From contig CADBFX010000018.1 of the NCBI GenBank assembly GCA_902794125.1, forward strand, positions 1 to 38,607: a stretch of DNA of 38,607 bases, given 5' to 3'. Positions 31,354 through 38,587 of the stretch are shown one piece after another. The DNA comes from an uncultured Elusimicrobium sp. (GTDB lineage Bacteria; Elusimicrobiota; Elusimicrobia; Elusimicrobiales; Elusimicrobiaceae). Both the position numbers and the translations under genes were made by a program. Each line of letters opens with the position of its first letter. The first letter of the stretch is position 1. Under the pieces are notes generated by a model. It had not been told where the DNA came from and did no database searches. It saw only the letters and a list, made by a program, of their open reading frames with translations.

Positions 31354-32376
31354 CTATTTTTTCTGAGAGGCCAATTGGCCACACGCTGCTAAAATATCAT
31401 TGCCCATACTTTTGCGAATGGTCACGCCAATCCCCATTCCCTTTAGACCGGCGGCAAAATCTTTAACGATACGGTCTTCCGTTTTTTCGCCGCGGCCTAA
31501 ATTGCAGGCAATCAAATTCACATGTAGTAAATAATTATCTTTAATGGAATAAATCCAATCTGCCAGTTTACGGATATGTTCCGGACGGCTATTAATGTTT
31601 TCAATCACCGAATATTCCAAAAATACCTGCCGGCCCGTCATAGCGATATATTCTTCCAACGCTTTTTTTAAATCGTCCAAATCAAACTTGCGGTTGACCG
31701 GCATCATCTTACTGCGTTCGGCATTATCGGCGTTGTGCAAGGAAATGGCTAAATTGGCTTGCGGCAAATCCACCGCTAATTTATGTAATTTATCGGCAAT
31801 TCCCGAAGTAGAAATGGAAATATGCCGCGCCCCGATATTTAAATAATCCGGGTTGGAAAGCGCCCGGGCAGCTTTAAGCACATTCACATAATTAAGTAGC
31901 GGTTCCCCCATGCCCATAAATACAACACTGCTAATGCGCTCGCCCAATTTTTCTTTACGGATATACTGAAACCAAAAAAGCACCTGATCGGCGATTTCTT
32001 CGGCAGTTAAATCCCGCTTAAAACCCATTTTTCCGGTAGAGCAAAAAGAGCAATGCAACGCACACCCTACTTGACTGGAAACACAAACGCTCCAAGAATC
32101 CTGCGGTTTTAAAAGCACCGTTTCTATTTGCAAACCGTCTTTTAAAGTCAGTAACGCTTTAGCCACTTTATCTTGCTGGGAACAAACAATTTTACTGACT
32201 TTAAATGAAAGAATCGGATATTCGCTATCCAGTTGGTCCCGCAAGGCAGCCGGGAGCGAAGATGCTTCTTGCCAGGAAGAAATCCCTTTGTTGAATACGG
32301 CCTCTCTTACCTGTGCAATACGAAAGTTGGGAAGGCCCGCCTCTTTAATAAAATTTTTAATATACTCAAAATCCAT
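31354..32376 (-). CDS. rlmN: 23S rRNA (adenine(2503)-C(2))-methyltransferase
   Basis: A radical SAM enzyme (340 residues) that methylates C2 of A2503 in 23S rRNA and A37 in some tRNAs. The 4Fe-4S ligand motif CxxxCxxC is seen as CALHCSFCSTGKMGF (about residues 104-111). FMGMGEPLLNY and HISISTSGIA are typical of RlmN. The partner catalytic Cys appears in the C-terminal DILAACGQL. Length is normal. The start has AAGGAT about 8 bases before the ATG at 32376. First gene of the minus-strand group with the lipoprotein, the ComB-like/QueC fusion and the small secreted protein. Confidence 0.95.
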   Translation of the reverse strand: MDFEYIKNFIKEAGLPNFRIAQVREAVFNKGISSWQEASSLPAALRDQLDSEYPILSFKVSKIVCSQQDKVAKALLTLKDGLQIETVLLKPQDSWSVCVSSQVGCALHCSFCSTGKMGFKRDLTAEEIADQVLFWFQYIRKEKLGERISSVVFMGMGEPLLNYVNVLKAARALSNPDYLNIGARHISISTSGIADKLHKLAVDLPQANLAISLHNADNAERSKMMPVNRKFDLDDLKKALEEYIAMTGRQVFLEYSVIENINSRPEHIRKLADWIYSIKDNYLLHVNLIACNLGRGEKTEDRIVKDFAAGLKGMGIGVTIRKSMGNDILAACGQLASQKK

Positions 32377-32406
32377 GCGAATATCCTTATATATAGAATA
32401 TGTTTT

Positions 32407-32432
32407 ATTGTATCATTTTCTACACGCGTCAA
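32407..32432 (-). promoter_or_regulatory. Likely promoter of the rlmN operon
   Basis: On the minus strand TTGACG (32432-32427) is followed 14 bases later by TACAAT (32412-32407), preceded by TGA to give an extended -10. The spacing is short for a -35/-10 pair, so the extended -10 may be the working part. A leader of about 25 bases ends in AAGGATATTCGC before the ATG. Confidence 0.35.
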
Positions 32433-32485
32433 GGGATATTTCTATAGTTATAAAAGGGCCGGATGAAAAAGTTGCTCTTTTTTAG

Positions 32486-32491
32486 TATAAT
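32486..32491 (+). promoter_or_regulatory. -10 box of the phosphohexomutase gene
   Basis: A perfect TATAAT ends 9 bases before the ATG at 32501. There is no clear -35 (TGAAAA at about 16-base spacing at best) and no Shine-Dalgarno sequence before the ATG. The transcript would begin within a few bases of the start codon. Confidence 0.4.
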
Positions 32492-32500
32492 ACCAGCACA

Positions 32501-33988
32501 ATGAGTGAAGATATTAAATTTAGCACAGCCGGCTTTCGGGCCGTTACCGCGGATGGGCTTACCGCCCAGACCGTGCAACGTTTAGCGTACGGGATTTCCG
32601 AACATATTTTGGAACATCCCTTCTATGGTTTTGAAGGAACCGGATACAAAAAACATTGCCAAGAACAAGGCAAAAAACCCAAAAAGCCCTTAGTTTTTGT
32701 AGGGTTTGATACACGTTTTCCATCTAAAGAATTGGCCTATGTGGCCGCCAATGCCTTGGTACAAAACGGCATTACCGTGCGCGTGGCTGAATTGCCGTTG
32801 CCAACGCCGGTAGCCGAGTGGGCTGTGTTAAATGAGTGTGCCGTAGGAGCGGTGGTTATCACCGGCAGCGAAGCGGAATACTTCGTAAACGGGGTTAAAT
32901 GGATCTCTTATTACGGCGGTATTGCCAATAACGAAATTGTAGAAGATATTGAACGCCGCATTCCCCCTTCCAACGCGCAAATTTTAAAAGCATCTTCTAC
33001 TGATTTCGGCTCTTTGAACGCGGCCGTTGTTCTTACCAATGATTTACGCAAAGGATATTTGGCTCGTTTGGAAAAAATCATCAATACCAAGGCGCTCAAA
33101 AAATCCAAACTTAAAATTGCGGTGGATCCGCTTTTCGGTACGGCTAAAAACTATTTCCGTGATTTCTTGGAAAAACACGGCATTACCGTAGAGGGACTTC
33201 ATGAAAATGACGATATTCTCTGCGGCGGGCTCGTTCCCAATGCCGGGCCGGTCAGTTTAACGGAACTAAAAAAACTCGTTGTAAACAAAAAAATGCATTT
33301 GGGGATTGCCTGCAACCCCGATTGCGATAAATTCGGCATCATTGACGCGGAAGGAAATTGGGTATCCCCCAACGAAATTGCCCCCATGCTCTTGGACCAT
33401 TTGGTACGCAATAAAAAACTAAAAGGCCGCGTGTGCCGCAGCGTAATTACTTCTAATTTATTGGACCAAGTAGCCAAAGCCAACGGGCTTATGCTACGCG
33501 AAACGCCGGTTGGGTTCAAATACATTACCGAACTAATGACTACCGGACAATATATTATGGGCATGGAAGAATCCGGCGGGTTAGCCATTGCCAACCACAT
33601 CCCGGATAAAGACGGTTTACTCGCCTGTTTGTTAGTGGTAGATATGTTAGCCACCGAAGGCAAAACGCTCAAACAAATCCGCAAAGATTTTTACAGAAAG
33701 TATAAACAACTTTTTGATCAAAAAGTCAGCATCCCCAAAACGGAAACGGAAATCAACCGCATTATGGAACGGTTGGATATCCGCCCTCCGCTTTCCCTGT
33801 GCAAAACCTCCGTGTGGCGCATTGACTCCACGGACGGTTTCAAGTTCCTTCTAAAGGGCGGCAGTTGGTTAGCCATCCGTCCTTCCAGCACAGAACGGCT
33901 CATCCGTATGTACGCGGAAGCACAGGATGAAAAACTCCCCGCAGCCCTTATTAAGGAAGGCAAAAAAATTATAGACAGTATTGTCTAA
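32501..33988 (+). CDS. Alpha-D-phosphohexomutase family protein with divergent active-site loops
   Basis: A 495-residue relative of phosphoglucomutase/phosphomannomutase, which interconvert sugar 1- and 6-phosphates. All four functional loops can be placed. The catalytic serine loop reads ITGSEAEYFVNG (Ser about 123) instead of TASHNP. The metal loop reads NPDCDKFG (about 272-279) instead of DPDGDR. The sugar-specificity loop EESGG is near 356. The phosphate-binding loop RPSSTERLIRMYAEA is at about 460 (usual RPSGTEP). The phospho-Ser is kept but HNP is lost and one metal Asp is Asn. Either it is a variant subfamily or its activity or substrate differs. It is followed by enolase after 27 bases, suggesting a sugar-phosphate or glycolysis role. 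Confidence 0.85.
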   Translation: MSEDIKFSTAGFRAVTADGLTAQTVQRLAYGISEHILEHPFYGFEGTGYKKHCQEQGKKPKKPLVFVGFDTRFPSKELAYVAANALVQNGITVRVAELPLPTPVAEWAVLNECAVGAVVITGSEAEYFVNGVKWISYYGGIANNEIVEDIERRIPPSNAQILKASSTDFGSLNAAVVLTNDLRKGYLARLEKIINTKALKKSKLKIAVDPLFGTAKNYFRDFLEKHGITVEGLHENDDILCGGLVPNAGPVSLTELKKLVVNKKMHLGIACNPDCDKFGIIDAEGNWVSPNEIAPMLLDHLVRNKKLKGRVCRSVITSNLLDQVAKANGLMLRETPVGFKYITELMTTGQYIMGMEESGGLAIANHIPDKDGLLACLLVVDMLATEGKTLKQIRKDFYRKYKQLFDQKVSIPKTETEINRIMERLDIRPPLSLCKTSVWRIDSTDGFKFLLKGGSWLAIRPSSTERLIRMYAEAQDEKLPAALIKEGKKIIDSIV

Positions 33989-34015
33989 TAGCCCACAGGG
34001 CATAGGGGGTAGCAT

Positions 34016-35287
34016 ATGGTTCGTATTCAAAAAATTACAGCGCGGGAAATCTTAGATTCACGCGGATATCCGACTGTAGCCGCGACTGTTTTGTTAGATG
34101 ACGGCACAAACGGTTGGGCAGCCGTTCCCAGCGGAGCTTCTACCGGCTCGCACGAAGCGCTGGAACTGCGCGACGGCGAAACCCGTTTCGGCGGAAAGGG
34201 CGTTTTAAAAGCCGTTGCCAACGTAGAAAAAATTTCCCAACAAGTAGCCGGGCTGGATCCGTTTGATGTCCGCCGGATAGACGAAACCATGCTGCACCTG
34301 GACGGAACCGAGCATAAAACCAATTTGGGAGCCAATGCTACGCTTGCCGTTTCTATGGCGGTGCTACGCGCCGGAGCCAACAGTGCCCGCTTGCCGCTTT
34401 ACCAACACTTACGAAACGTGTTTCAGTTGCCCGAAAAAGATTATTTACTTCCTACACCGATGCTTAACATAATCAACGGCGGAAAACATGCCGATTCGGG
34501 CTTGGATATTCAAGAATTTATGATTGTCCCCACCGCACAAAATACATTTGCTGAAGCCTTGCGGGCTGCGTGTGAAACCTATCACACCTTACGCAATTTG
34601 CTGAAACAAAAAGGCATGGTGATTGCCGTAGGTGACGAAGGTGGTTTTGCGCCCAAAATTACCAAGCACGAAGAAGTTCTTACCACTATTTTAACGGCCA
34701 CACAACAGGCCGGATATGAAAAGATGTCCTTAGCCATGGATTGCGCCGCCAGCGAATTTTTTAAAGAAGGCAAATACCTTTTTGAAGGGAAATTGTTAAC
34801 CGCCGTGCAACTAGCCGATATTTATAATTCTTGGTGTGCGCGCTATCCGATTGTATCCATAGAAGACCCCCTGCAAGAAGACGATTGGACTAACTGGCAA
34901 GCACTTACCCGAAATTTAGGTAAAAAAATCAACTTAGTGGGAGACGATTTATTCGTTACTAATTTAAAACGGTTGCAACAAGGCATTGAACTCGGCGCAG
35001 CTAATTCCATTTTAATTAAAGTAAACCAAATCGGCACCGTTTCCGAAACGATAGATGTAATGAATTTAGCCAAGGCGCATCGTTACTCGTGCATTGTGTC
35101 GCACCGCTCCGGCGAAACGGAAGATACTTTTATTGCCGACCTGACCGTAGCCACCAATGCGGGCGCTATTAAAACCGGTGCCCCGGCACGCTCCGAACGG
35201 ACGGCCAAATACAACCGGTTACTACAAATTGAACAAGAATTAGGAGAAAAAGCCGTTTACGCAAAAGAACGTGCTTTCATAAAATAA
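34016..35287 (+). CDS. eno: Enolase
   Basis: Converts 2-phosphoglycerate to phosphoenolpyruvate in glycolysis. The 423-residue sequence has all the usual elements: the N-terminal ITAREILDSRGYPTV, the flexible loop SGASTGSHEALELRD, NIINGGKHADSG, GDEGGFAP with the catalytic Glu, the metal ligands in SLAMDCA, IEDPL and GDDLF, ILIKVNQIGT with the catalytic Lys, and SHRSGETED near the end. An AGGGGG precedes the ATG. The stop codon overlaps the FtsB-like start by one base (TAATG). Confidence 0.97.
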   Translation: MVRIQKITAREILDSRGYPTVAATVLLDDGTNGWAAVPSGASTGSHEALELRDGETRFGGKGVLKAVANVEKISQQVAGLDPFDVRRIDETMLHLDGTEHKTNLGANATLAVSMAVLRAGANSARLPLYQHLRNVFQLPEKDYLLPTPMLNIINGGKHADSGLDIQEFMIVPTAQNTFAEALRAACETYHTLRNLLKQKGMVIAVGDEGGFAPKITKHEEVLTTILTATQQAGYEKMSLAMDCAASEFFKEGKYLFEGKLLTAVQLADIYNSWCARYPIVSIEDPLQEDDWTNWQALTRNLGKKINLVGDDLFVTNLKRLQQGIELGAANSILIKVNQIGTVSETIDVMNLAKAHRYSCIVSHRSGETEDTFIADLTVATNAGAIKTGAPARSERTAKYNRLLQIEQELGEKAVYAKERAFIK

Positions 35288-35577
35288 TGATCACATCTTT
35301 ACTATCTCGTTATAAAAAATCACTTCTCTGGGGATGCCTTATATTAGGAGTATTGGCGCTCTTGCTGGGAGGAAGTATTTTAAATTTATTTCATAATAAA
35401 CTAGAAAAGCGGAAACTAACACGCCAAAGTGCAAAGTTGGACCAGGAATATACGCAACTAAAATCTCTTAAAGAGCGTTTGGATAAACACGATATGGACC
35501 TTTTAGAGGAAATTGCCCGCACAGAATATCACCTGGCAAAACCCAACGAAGTAGAATTTCGCTTTGACACAAAATAA
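35287..35577 (+). CDS. FtsB/DivIC-like septum formation initiator
   Basis: A 96-residue bitopic membrane protein: a short cytoplasmic N-terminus, one transmembrane helix (about residues 13-33) and a periplasmic coiled coil (about 38-75; LEKRKLTRQSAKLDQEYTQL). It ends with EEIARTEYHLAKPNEVEFRF, the typical FtsB/DivIC finish. Such proteins help assemble the divisome with FtsL and FtsQ. Enolase-FtsB adjacency is common in bacteria and supports the call. The start overlaps the eno stop (TAATG), and the MBL-fold gene follows after 2 bases. Confidence 0.88.
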   Translation: MITSLLSRYKKSLLWGCLILGVLALLLGGSILNLFHNKLEKRKLTRQSAKLDQEYTQLKSLKERLDKHDMDLLEEIARTEYHLAKPNEVEFRFDTK

Positions 35578-35579
35578 CT

Positions 35580-36194
35580 ATGAAAATAGACGTTTTAGAA
35601 CTGGGCCCCATGGCCAATTGTACCTATTTAGTGAGTGAAGGCAGTGACGCGCTGCTGATAGACCCGGCGTGGGATATGTCCTTCATCACACACACGTTAC
35701 AACAAAAAAAATTGACGCTTCGCGGCGTGCTTTTTACACACGGGCATTTTGACCATGTAAAATTTGCCCAATCGCTTTTGGAACAAACCGGATTAAAGGG
35801 CTATTTAAATGAAAATGACCTGCCCCTTTCCTCCATAGACCCGCAATTTTTACATCTCTACCAGGGCGAACAAACCGTGCAAATCGGCCCGTTTAATCTA
35901 CACATCATTCCAACCCCCGGCCACACGGCCGGAAGCGTAAGCATCCAATTAGGCAATGCTGTATTTACCGGAGATACTTTATTCCCCGGTGCGTGCGGAC
36001 GGGTGGATTTACCGTCGTCGGACCCACGGGATATGCGTGCCAGTTTGGCCAAACTAGCTCATTTGCCCGAAGATACCCAAATTTATGCGGGGCATAGTTA
36101 TGGTGGAAAATGCAGTTCCACCATTGGTTATGAACGTATCAAAAATCCGTTCATGCGTAATGCCATACGCGATGAAAAGGAGCAACTTTTATAA
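35580..36194 (+). CDS. MBL-fold metallohydrolase (glyoxalase II-like)
   Basis: A 204-residue metallo-beta-lactamase-fold hydrolase. Metal-binding motifs are in order: THGHFDH (HxHxDH), PGHTAGS, FTGDTLF with the bridging Asp, and AGHSY with the last His. Small proteins of this type hydrolyse glutathione-type or other thioesters; substrate is not predictable here. No signal peptide, so cytoplasmic. The stop overlaps the lgt start (TAATG). Confidence 0.9.
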   Translation: MKIDVLELGPMANCTYLVSEGSDALLIDPAWDMSFITHTLQQKKLTLRGVLFTHGHFDHVKFAQSLLEQTGLKGYLNENDLPLSSIDPQFLHLYQGEQTVQIGPFNLHIIPTPGHTAGSVSIQLGNAVFTGDTLFPGACGRVDLPSSDPRDMRASLAKLAHLPEDTQIYAGHSYGGKCSSTIGYERIKNPFMRNAIRDEKEQLL

Positions 36195-36772
36195 TGCATC
36201 CCGTACTTTTTTCTATCGGTTCGTTTGAACTAGCCAACTATGGTTTAATGACGGCCTTGGGCTACACGGTTGCCGCCCTGTATTTACTGCCCCGAATTAA
36301 AAAAATCAATTTAGATAAAGATACTTTTTGGAATCTAATTTTTATTGCTTTTATGGGCGCTCTTTTGGGGGCTAAGTTATTATTTATTATCGTTTCTTGG
36401 CCACACTTGGGCGAAACTCTGGCGCAGAAAATTACTACCATTGTGCAAGATTTCCGGTACGGCTTTGTGTTTTTCGGTGGGATGATTGTATCGGTTACAA
36501 CCCTTATTTGGTATATGAAAAAGAAGAAGCTGCCCATTTTAAAAACGTCCGATTTTATGATTGTGGCCTTACCTTTGGGGCATGCGTTAGGGCGCATTGG
36601 CTGCTTTTTAGCCGGATGTTGCTATGGCCGCCCGACGGACTTGCCTTGGGGTGTAACTTTTACGGACCCGCACTCGCTGGTTGCGCCGGAACTGTTAGGT
36701 ATTCCGCTTCATCCTACCCAACTATATGAATCTGGGCTTAATTTCTTATTATTAAAGACGGTTCTATTTTAG
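36194..36772 (+). CDS. lgt: Prolipoprotein diacylglyceryl transferase, frameshifted 5' part
   Basis: The first 192 codons of Lgt, the membrane enzyme that adds diacylglycerol from phosphatidylglycerol to the lipobox Cys of prolipoproteins. The N-terminus (LFSIGSFELANYGLMTALGY), the FGGMIVSV segment, LPLGHALGRIGCFLAGCCYGRPTDLPWG and HPTQLYES are clear family features and include the catalytic His/Arg region. After NFLLL it reads out of frame and stops; the expected end continues in another frame to 36948. About ten residues of the helix following YES appear to be missing too, suggesting a deletion of about 28-31 bases. As written the last membrane helices would be lost. Confidence 0.88.
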   Translation: MHPVLFSIGSFELANYGLMTALGYTVAALYLLPRIKKINLDKDTFWNLIFIAFMGALLGAKLLFIIVSWPHLGETLAQKITTIVQDFRYGFVFFGGMIVSVTTLIWYMKKKKLPILKTSDFMIVALPLGHALGRIGCFLAGCCYGRPTDLPWGVTFTDPHSLVAPELLGIPLHPTQLYESGLNFLLLKTVLF

Positions 36773-36948
36773 TTTGCTATGTGGCGTGTTATAGTTTCCT
36801 GCGGTTTTTTATAGAGTTTTTCCGAGGCGATTTTCGCGGTGCCTTTATTTTAGGTTTGTCTCCCTCCCAATTAATTTCAATTATCATCACATTACTGGCC
36901 GGTGCATTGTGGATACGCATGGCCAAAAAGGAAACTCCCCATGGCTGA
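36750..36948 (+). pseudogene. lgt: lgt 3' remainder, out of frame
   Basis: Reading in the frame ending at 36948 gives KDGSILVCYVACYSFLRFFIEFFRGDFRGAF, cut here into the parts KDGSILVCYV and RFFIEFFRGDF, then LGLSPSQLISIII and a final hydrophobic helix ending MAKKETPHG. This is the conserved C-terminal end of Lgt (RFFIEFxRGD, LSxxQLIS). No start codon suits separate translation. It overlaps the start of the pseudouridine synthase gene (36941) by eight bases. Confidence 0.8.
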
Positions 36949-37849
36949 TACAAAAAAAATCGTTTTTGATGGCTACTCCCGCCGTTTGGACGTGTTCGTT
37001 TCGGACGAGTTAGAGAATTTATCCCGCTCGCTTGTGCAAAAATTAATTAAAGACGGACACGTTACCGTCAACGGCAAAAAAGTAAAACCGTCTTGGCCGC
37101 TTACCGCCGGAGAAACGGTGGAAATTACGCTTCCAAAGGCTGCCAGTAAAACTTCGTTAAAAGATTTGATTATTCATGACGGCAAAGATTTTTTTGTACT
37201 CATAAAGCCGGCCGGCATGCTCGTTCATCCGCAAAGCCCGGTGTGGGAAGAACACCCCGAAACCGTTTTTTCTTCCGAAGAAACGTTAGTATCCGTCATT
37301 TTGGCTAACCCGCCCAAAGGGTTTGATACGTCCATGCCACGCGCAGGCCTGGTACACCGGCTGGATAGAGAAACAAGCGGTGTGATGGTCGTGGCCAAAA
37401 CACAAGAGTTTCAAGCCGAAATGGTTTCTTTATTTTCTAACCGCGAAGTACATAAAACATATCACTCCATTGCTTGCGGCGAAGTTCCTAACGATGAAGG
37501 CACTATTGACGTGCCGATCGGACGCGTAGCTGGCGGAAAAATTAAAGCGTCCGACGTCGGGCGCGAAGCCGTTACCGGATACAAAGTGTTAGAACGTAAA
37601 AACGGATTTACGTACATTGAACTGTATCCAAAAACGGGCCGCACCAATCAACTGCGCGTGCATTTAAGTTGGCTGGGCTACCCGGTACTGGGCGACTGGC
37701 TGTACAAAGGGGCAACGGCCGACCGCTTGATGTTGCACGCCAGGCGCATTGAATTTAAGCACCCCTTAACGGGCAAAATGTTAAAGTTTGAAGCCCCCGT
37801 TCCACAAGACTTTTTAGACGCTTGGAAAAGGGTAACAAAAGGAAAGTAA
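36941..37849 (+). CDS. RluA/RluD-family rRNA or tRNA pseudouridine synthase
   Basis: Isomerises uridine to pseudouridine in RNA. A 302-residue protein with an N-terminal S4 RNA-binding domain (SRSLVQKLIKDGHVTVNGKKVK) and a catalytic domain with HRLDRETSGVMVVAKT, which holds the catalytic Asp, plus PKTGRTNQLRVHLSWLGYPVLGD. This arrangement is typical of RluD. Which RNA site it modifies cannot be told. The ATG at 36941 (MADTKK) is preferred to an in-frame ATG at 36902 because it overlaps the lgt end by only a few bases and gives the normal N-terminus. It ends the plus-strand gene group, before a strong terminator. Confidence 0.92.
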   Translation: MADTKKIVFDGYSRRLDVFVSDELENLSRSLVQKLIKDGHVTVNGKKVKPSWPLTAGETVEITLPKAASKTSLKDLIIHDGKDFFVLIKPAGMLVHPQSPVWEEHPETVFSSEETLVSVILANPPKGFDTSMPRAGLVHRLDRETSGVMVVAKTQEFQAEMVSLFSNREVHKTYHSIACGEVPNDEGTIDVPIGRVAGGKIKASDVGREAVTGYKVLERKNGFTYIELYPKTGRTNQLRVHLSWLGYPVLGDWLYKGATADRLMLHARRIEFKHPLTGKMLKFEAPVPQDFLDAWKRVTKGK

Positions 37850-37853
37850 TTTT

Positions 37854-37878
37854 AAGGCCCGCTTTACGCGGGCCTTTT
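37854..37878. terminator. Terminator between the pseudouridine synthase and pilin genes
   Basis: Stem AAGGCCCGC / GCGGGCCTT with a 5-base loop, followed by TTTTATTT on the plus strand. It also serves, less strongly, the convergent pilin gene ending at 37881. Confidence 0.85.
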
Positions 37879-37880
37879 AT

Positions 37881-38360
37881 TTAATTGGAAGTTGAATCTA
37901 ATGCATATATATTGGAACAAGAATAAAGTCCCGTGCTGATATGTCTTCCGGTCAAACCGTATTTATTACATTCTCCGGTAGAATTATCCGCACAATAACG
38001 TCCGGAAGAAGAAACTCCCAGTTCTATATCTCCAAAAGAAACCCAGGCCATAGTCGTTCCCTCTACTCCACCATAACTAGATGCCCCAATACCATATAGA
38101 CAAGTGGACTTCCCGGGTAATGATTTACAAGTAGGAACTTCTATATCCAATTCTTCTAAATTGCACGTACTTCCTTTTTCCAACTTGCAAATACTGGCCG
38201 CTTCGGACAAATTTTTAAGAGTTGGCCAATAACCGGCTACTCTGCTTTTGTTTACCGCTTTTTGATATTGCGGCAAAGCGACACTGGATAATATACCGAT
38301 AATAAGTACTACTACAAGTAATTCTACGAGTGTAAAACCGTGTTTAAATGTGTTTTTCAT
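37881..38360 (-). CDS. Type IV pilin-like/pseudopilin protein
   Basis: A 159-residue prepilin. After a short basic leader (MKNTFKHG) the prepilin peptidase site G-FTLVELLVVVLIIGILSSVA is clear, with Glu at position 5 of the mature protein and a hydrophobic N-terminal helix. The C-terminal domain has several Cys pairs (for example CKLEKGSTC, CKSLPGKSTC, CADNSTGEC) that probably form disulphides outside the cell. Elusimicrobium relatives carry many such pilin-like genes. The ATG at 38360 has AAGGAAC eight bases upstream; an in-frame TTG lies 21 bases earlier. No assembly genes (pilB, pilC, pilD) are in this window. Confidence 0.88.
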   Translation of the reverse strand: MKNTFKHGFTLVELLVVVLIIGILSSVALPQYQKAVNKSRVAGYWPTLKNLSEAASICKLEKGSTCNLEELDIEVPTCKSLPGKSTCLYGIGASSYGGVEGTTMAWVSFGDIELGVSSSGRYCADNSTGECNKYGLTGRHISTGLYSCSNIYALDSTSN

Positions 38361-38379
38361 TGTTTTGTTCCTTTTTTTC

Positions 38380-38403
38380 AAATTTTACTGACAAGTAAAA
38401 TTT
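38380..38403. repeat. 10-bp perfect palindrome at the pilin promoter
   Basis: AAATTTTACT / AGTAAAATTT around a GACA loop. It lies just upstream of the pilin ribosome binding site and overlaps the putative -10 box and transcription start. It could be an operator or a 5' hairpin in the mRNA. It is not followed by a T-run on either strand, so it is not a terminator. Confidence 0.6.
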
Positions 38404-38426
38404 ATCAAAAAAAAAAAAGATTACAA
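38399..38426 (-). promoter_or_regulatory. Pilin promoter with a T12 tract in the spacer
   Basis: On the minus strand TTGTAA (38426-38421) is followed by a 16-base spacer and TAAATT (38404-38399). The spacer is mostly a run of 12 T (38418-38407). Both boxes are imperfect. A homopolymer in the -35/-10 spacer is the arrangement used for slippage-controlled phase variation in other bacteria. Confidence 0.4.
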
Positions 38427-38587
38427 GCCCTTTCTGTTTCTTCTCCCAAGAAACAAGGGCCTTACTTTTTCTGCCAACAGAAAAAGTACCAAAAAGATTG
38501 CCGCCCAAGGGAGCATAAAAAGCAGACCGATTGGGAAATTTCGTAAACTCGCTTCGCTCAAACATACAAAATTTCTTTTCCAATCGG
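38427..38587. repeat. Hairpin-rich non-coding stretch
   Basis: Three inverted repeats in a row. The first is GCCCTT...GTTTCTT / AAGAAAC...AAGGGC (38427-38460). The second is TACTTTTTCTG / CAGAAAAAGTA with a CCAA loop (38463-38488). The third is CCGATTGG...GAAATTT / AAATTTC...CCAATCGG (38527-38587). An open frame of about 79 codons crosses it on the minus strand but has biased composition, and hairpins explain it better. It looks like an intergenic repeat element; copy number cannot be judged from one window. It runs to near the window end. Confidence 0.4.

Noticed and set aside
33989..34015. Short GCCC/GGGC hairpin between the phosphohexomutase and enolase genes
   Set aside because: The stem is only four bases with no T-run, and the strong AGGGGG ribosome binding site follows; not a terminator.
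38344..38583. 79-codon open frame on the minus strand beside the pilin gene
   Set aside because: It runs through three hairpins and a T12 tract, has no ribosome binding site and overlaps the pilin leader; a non-coding repeat is more likely.
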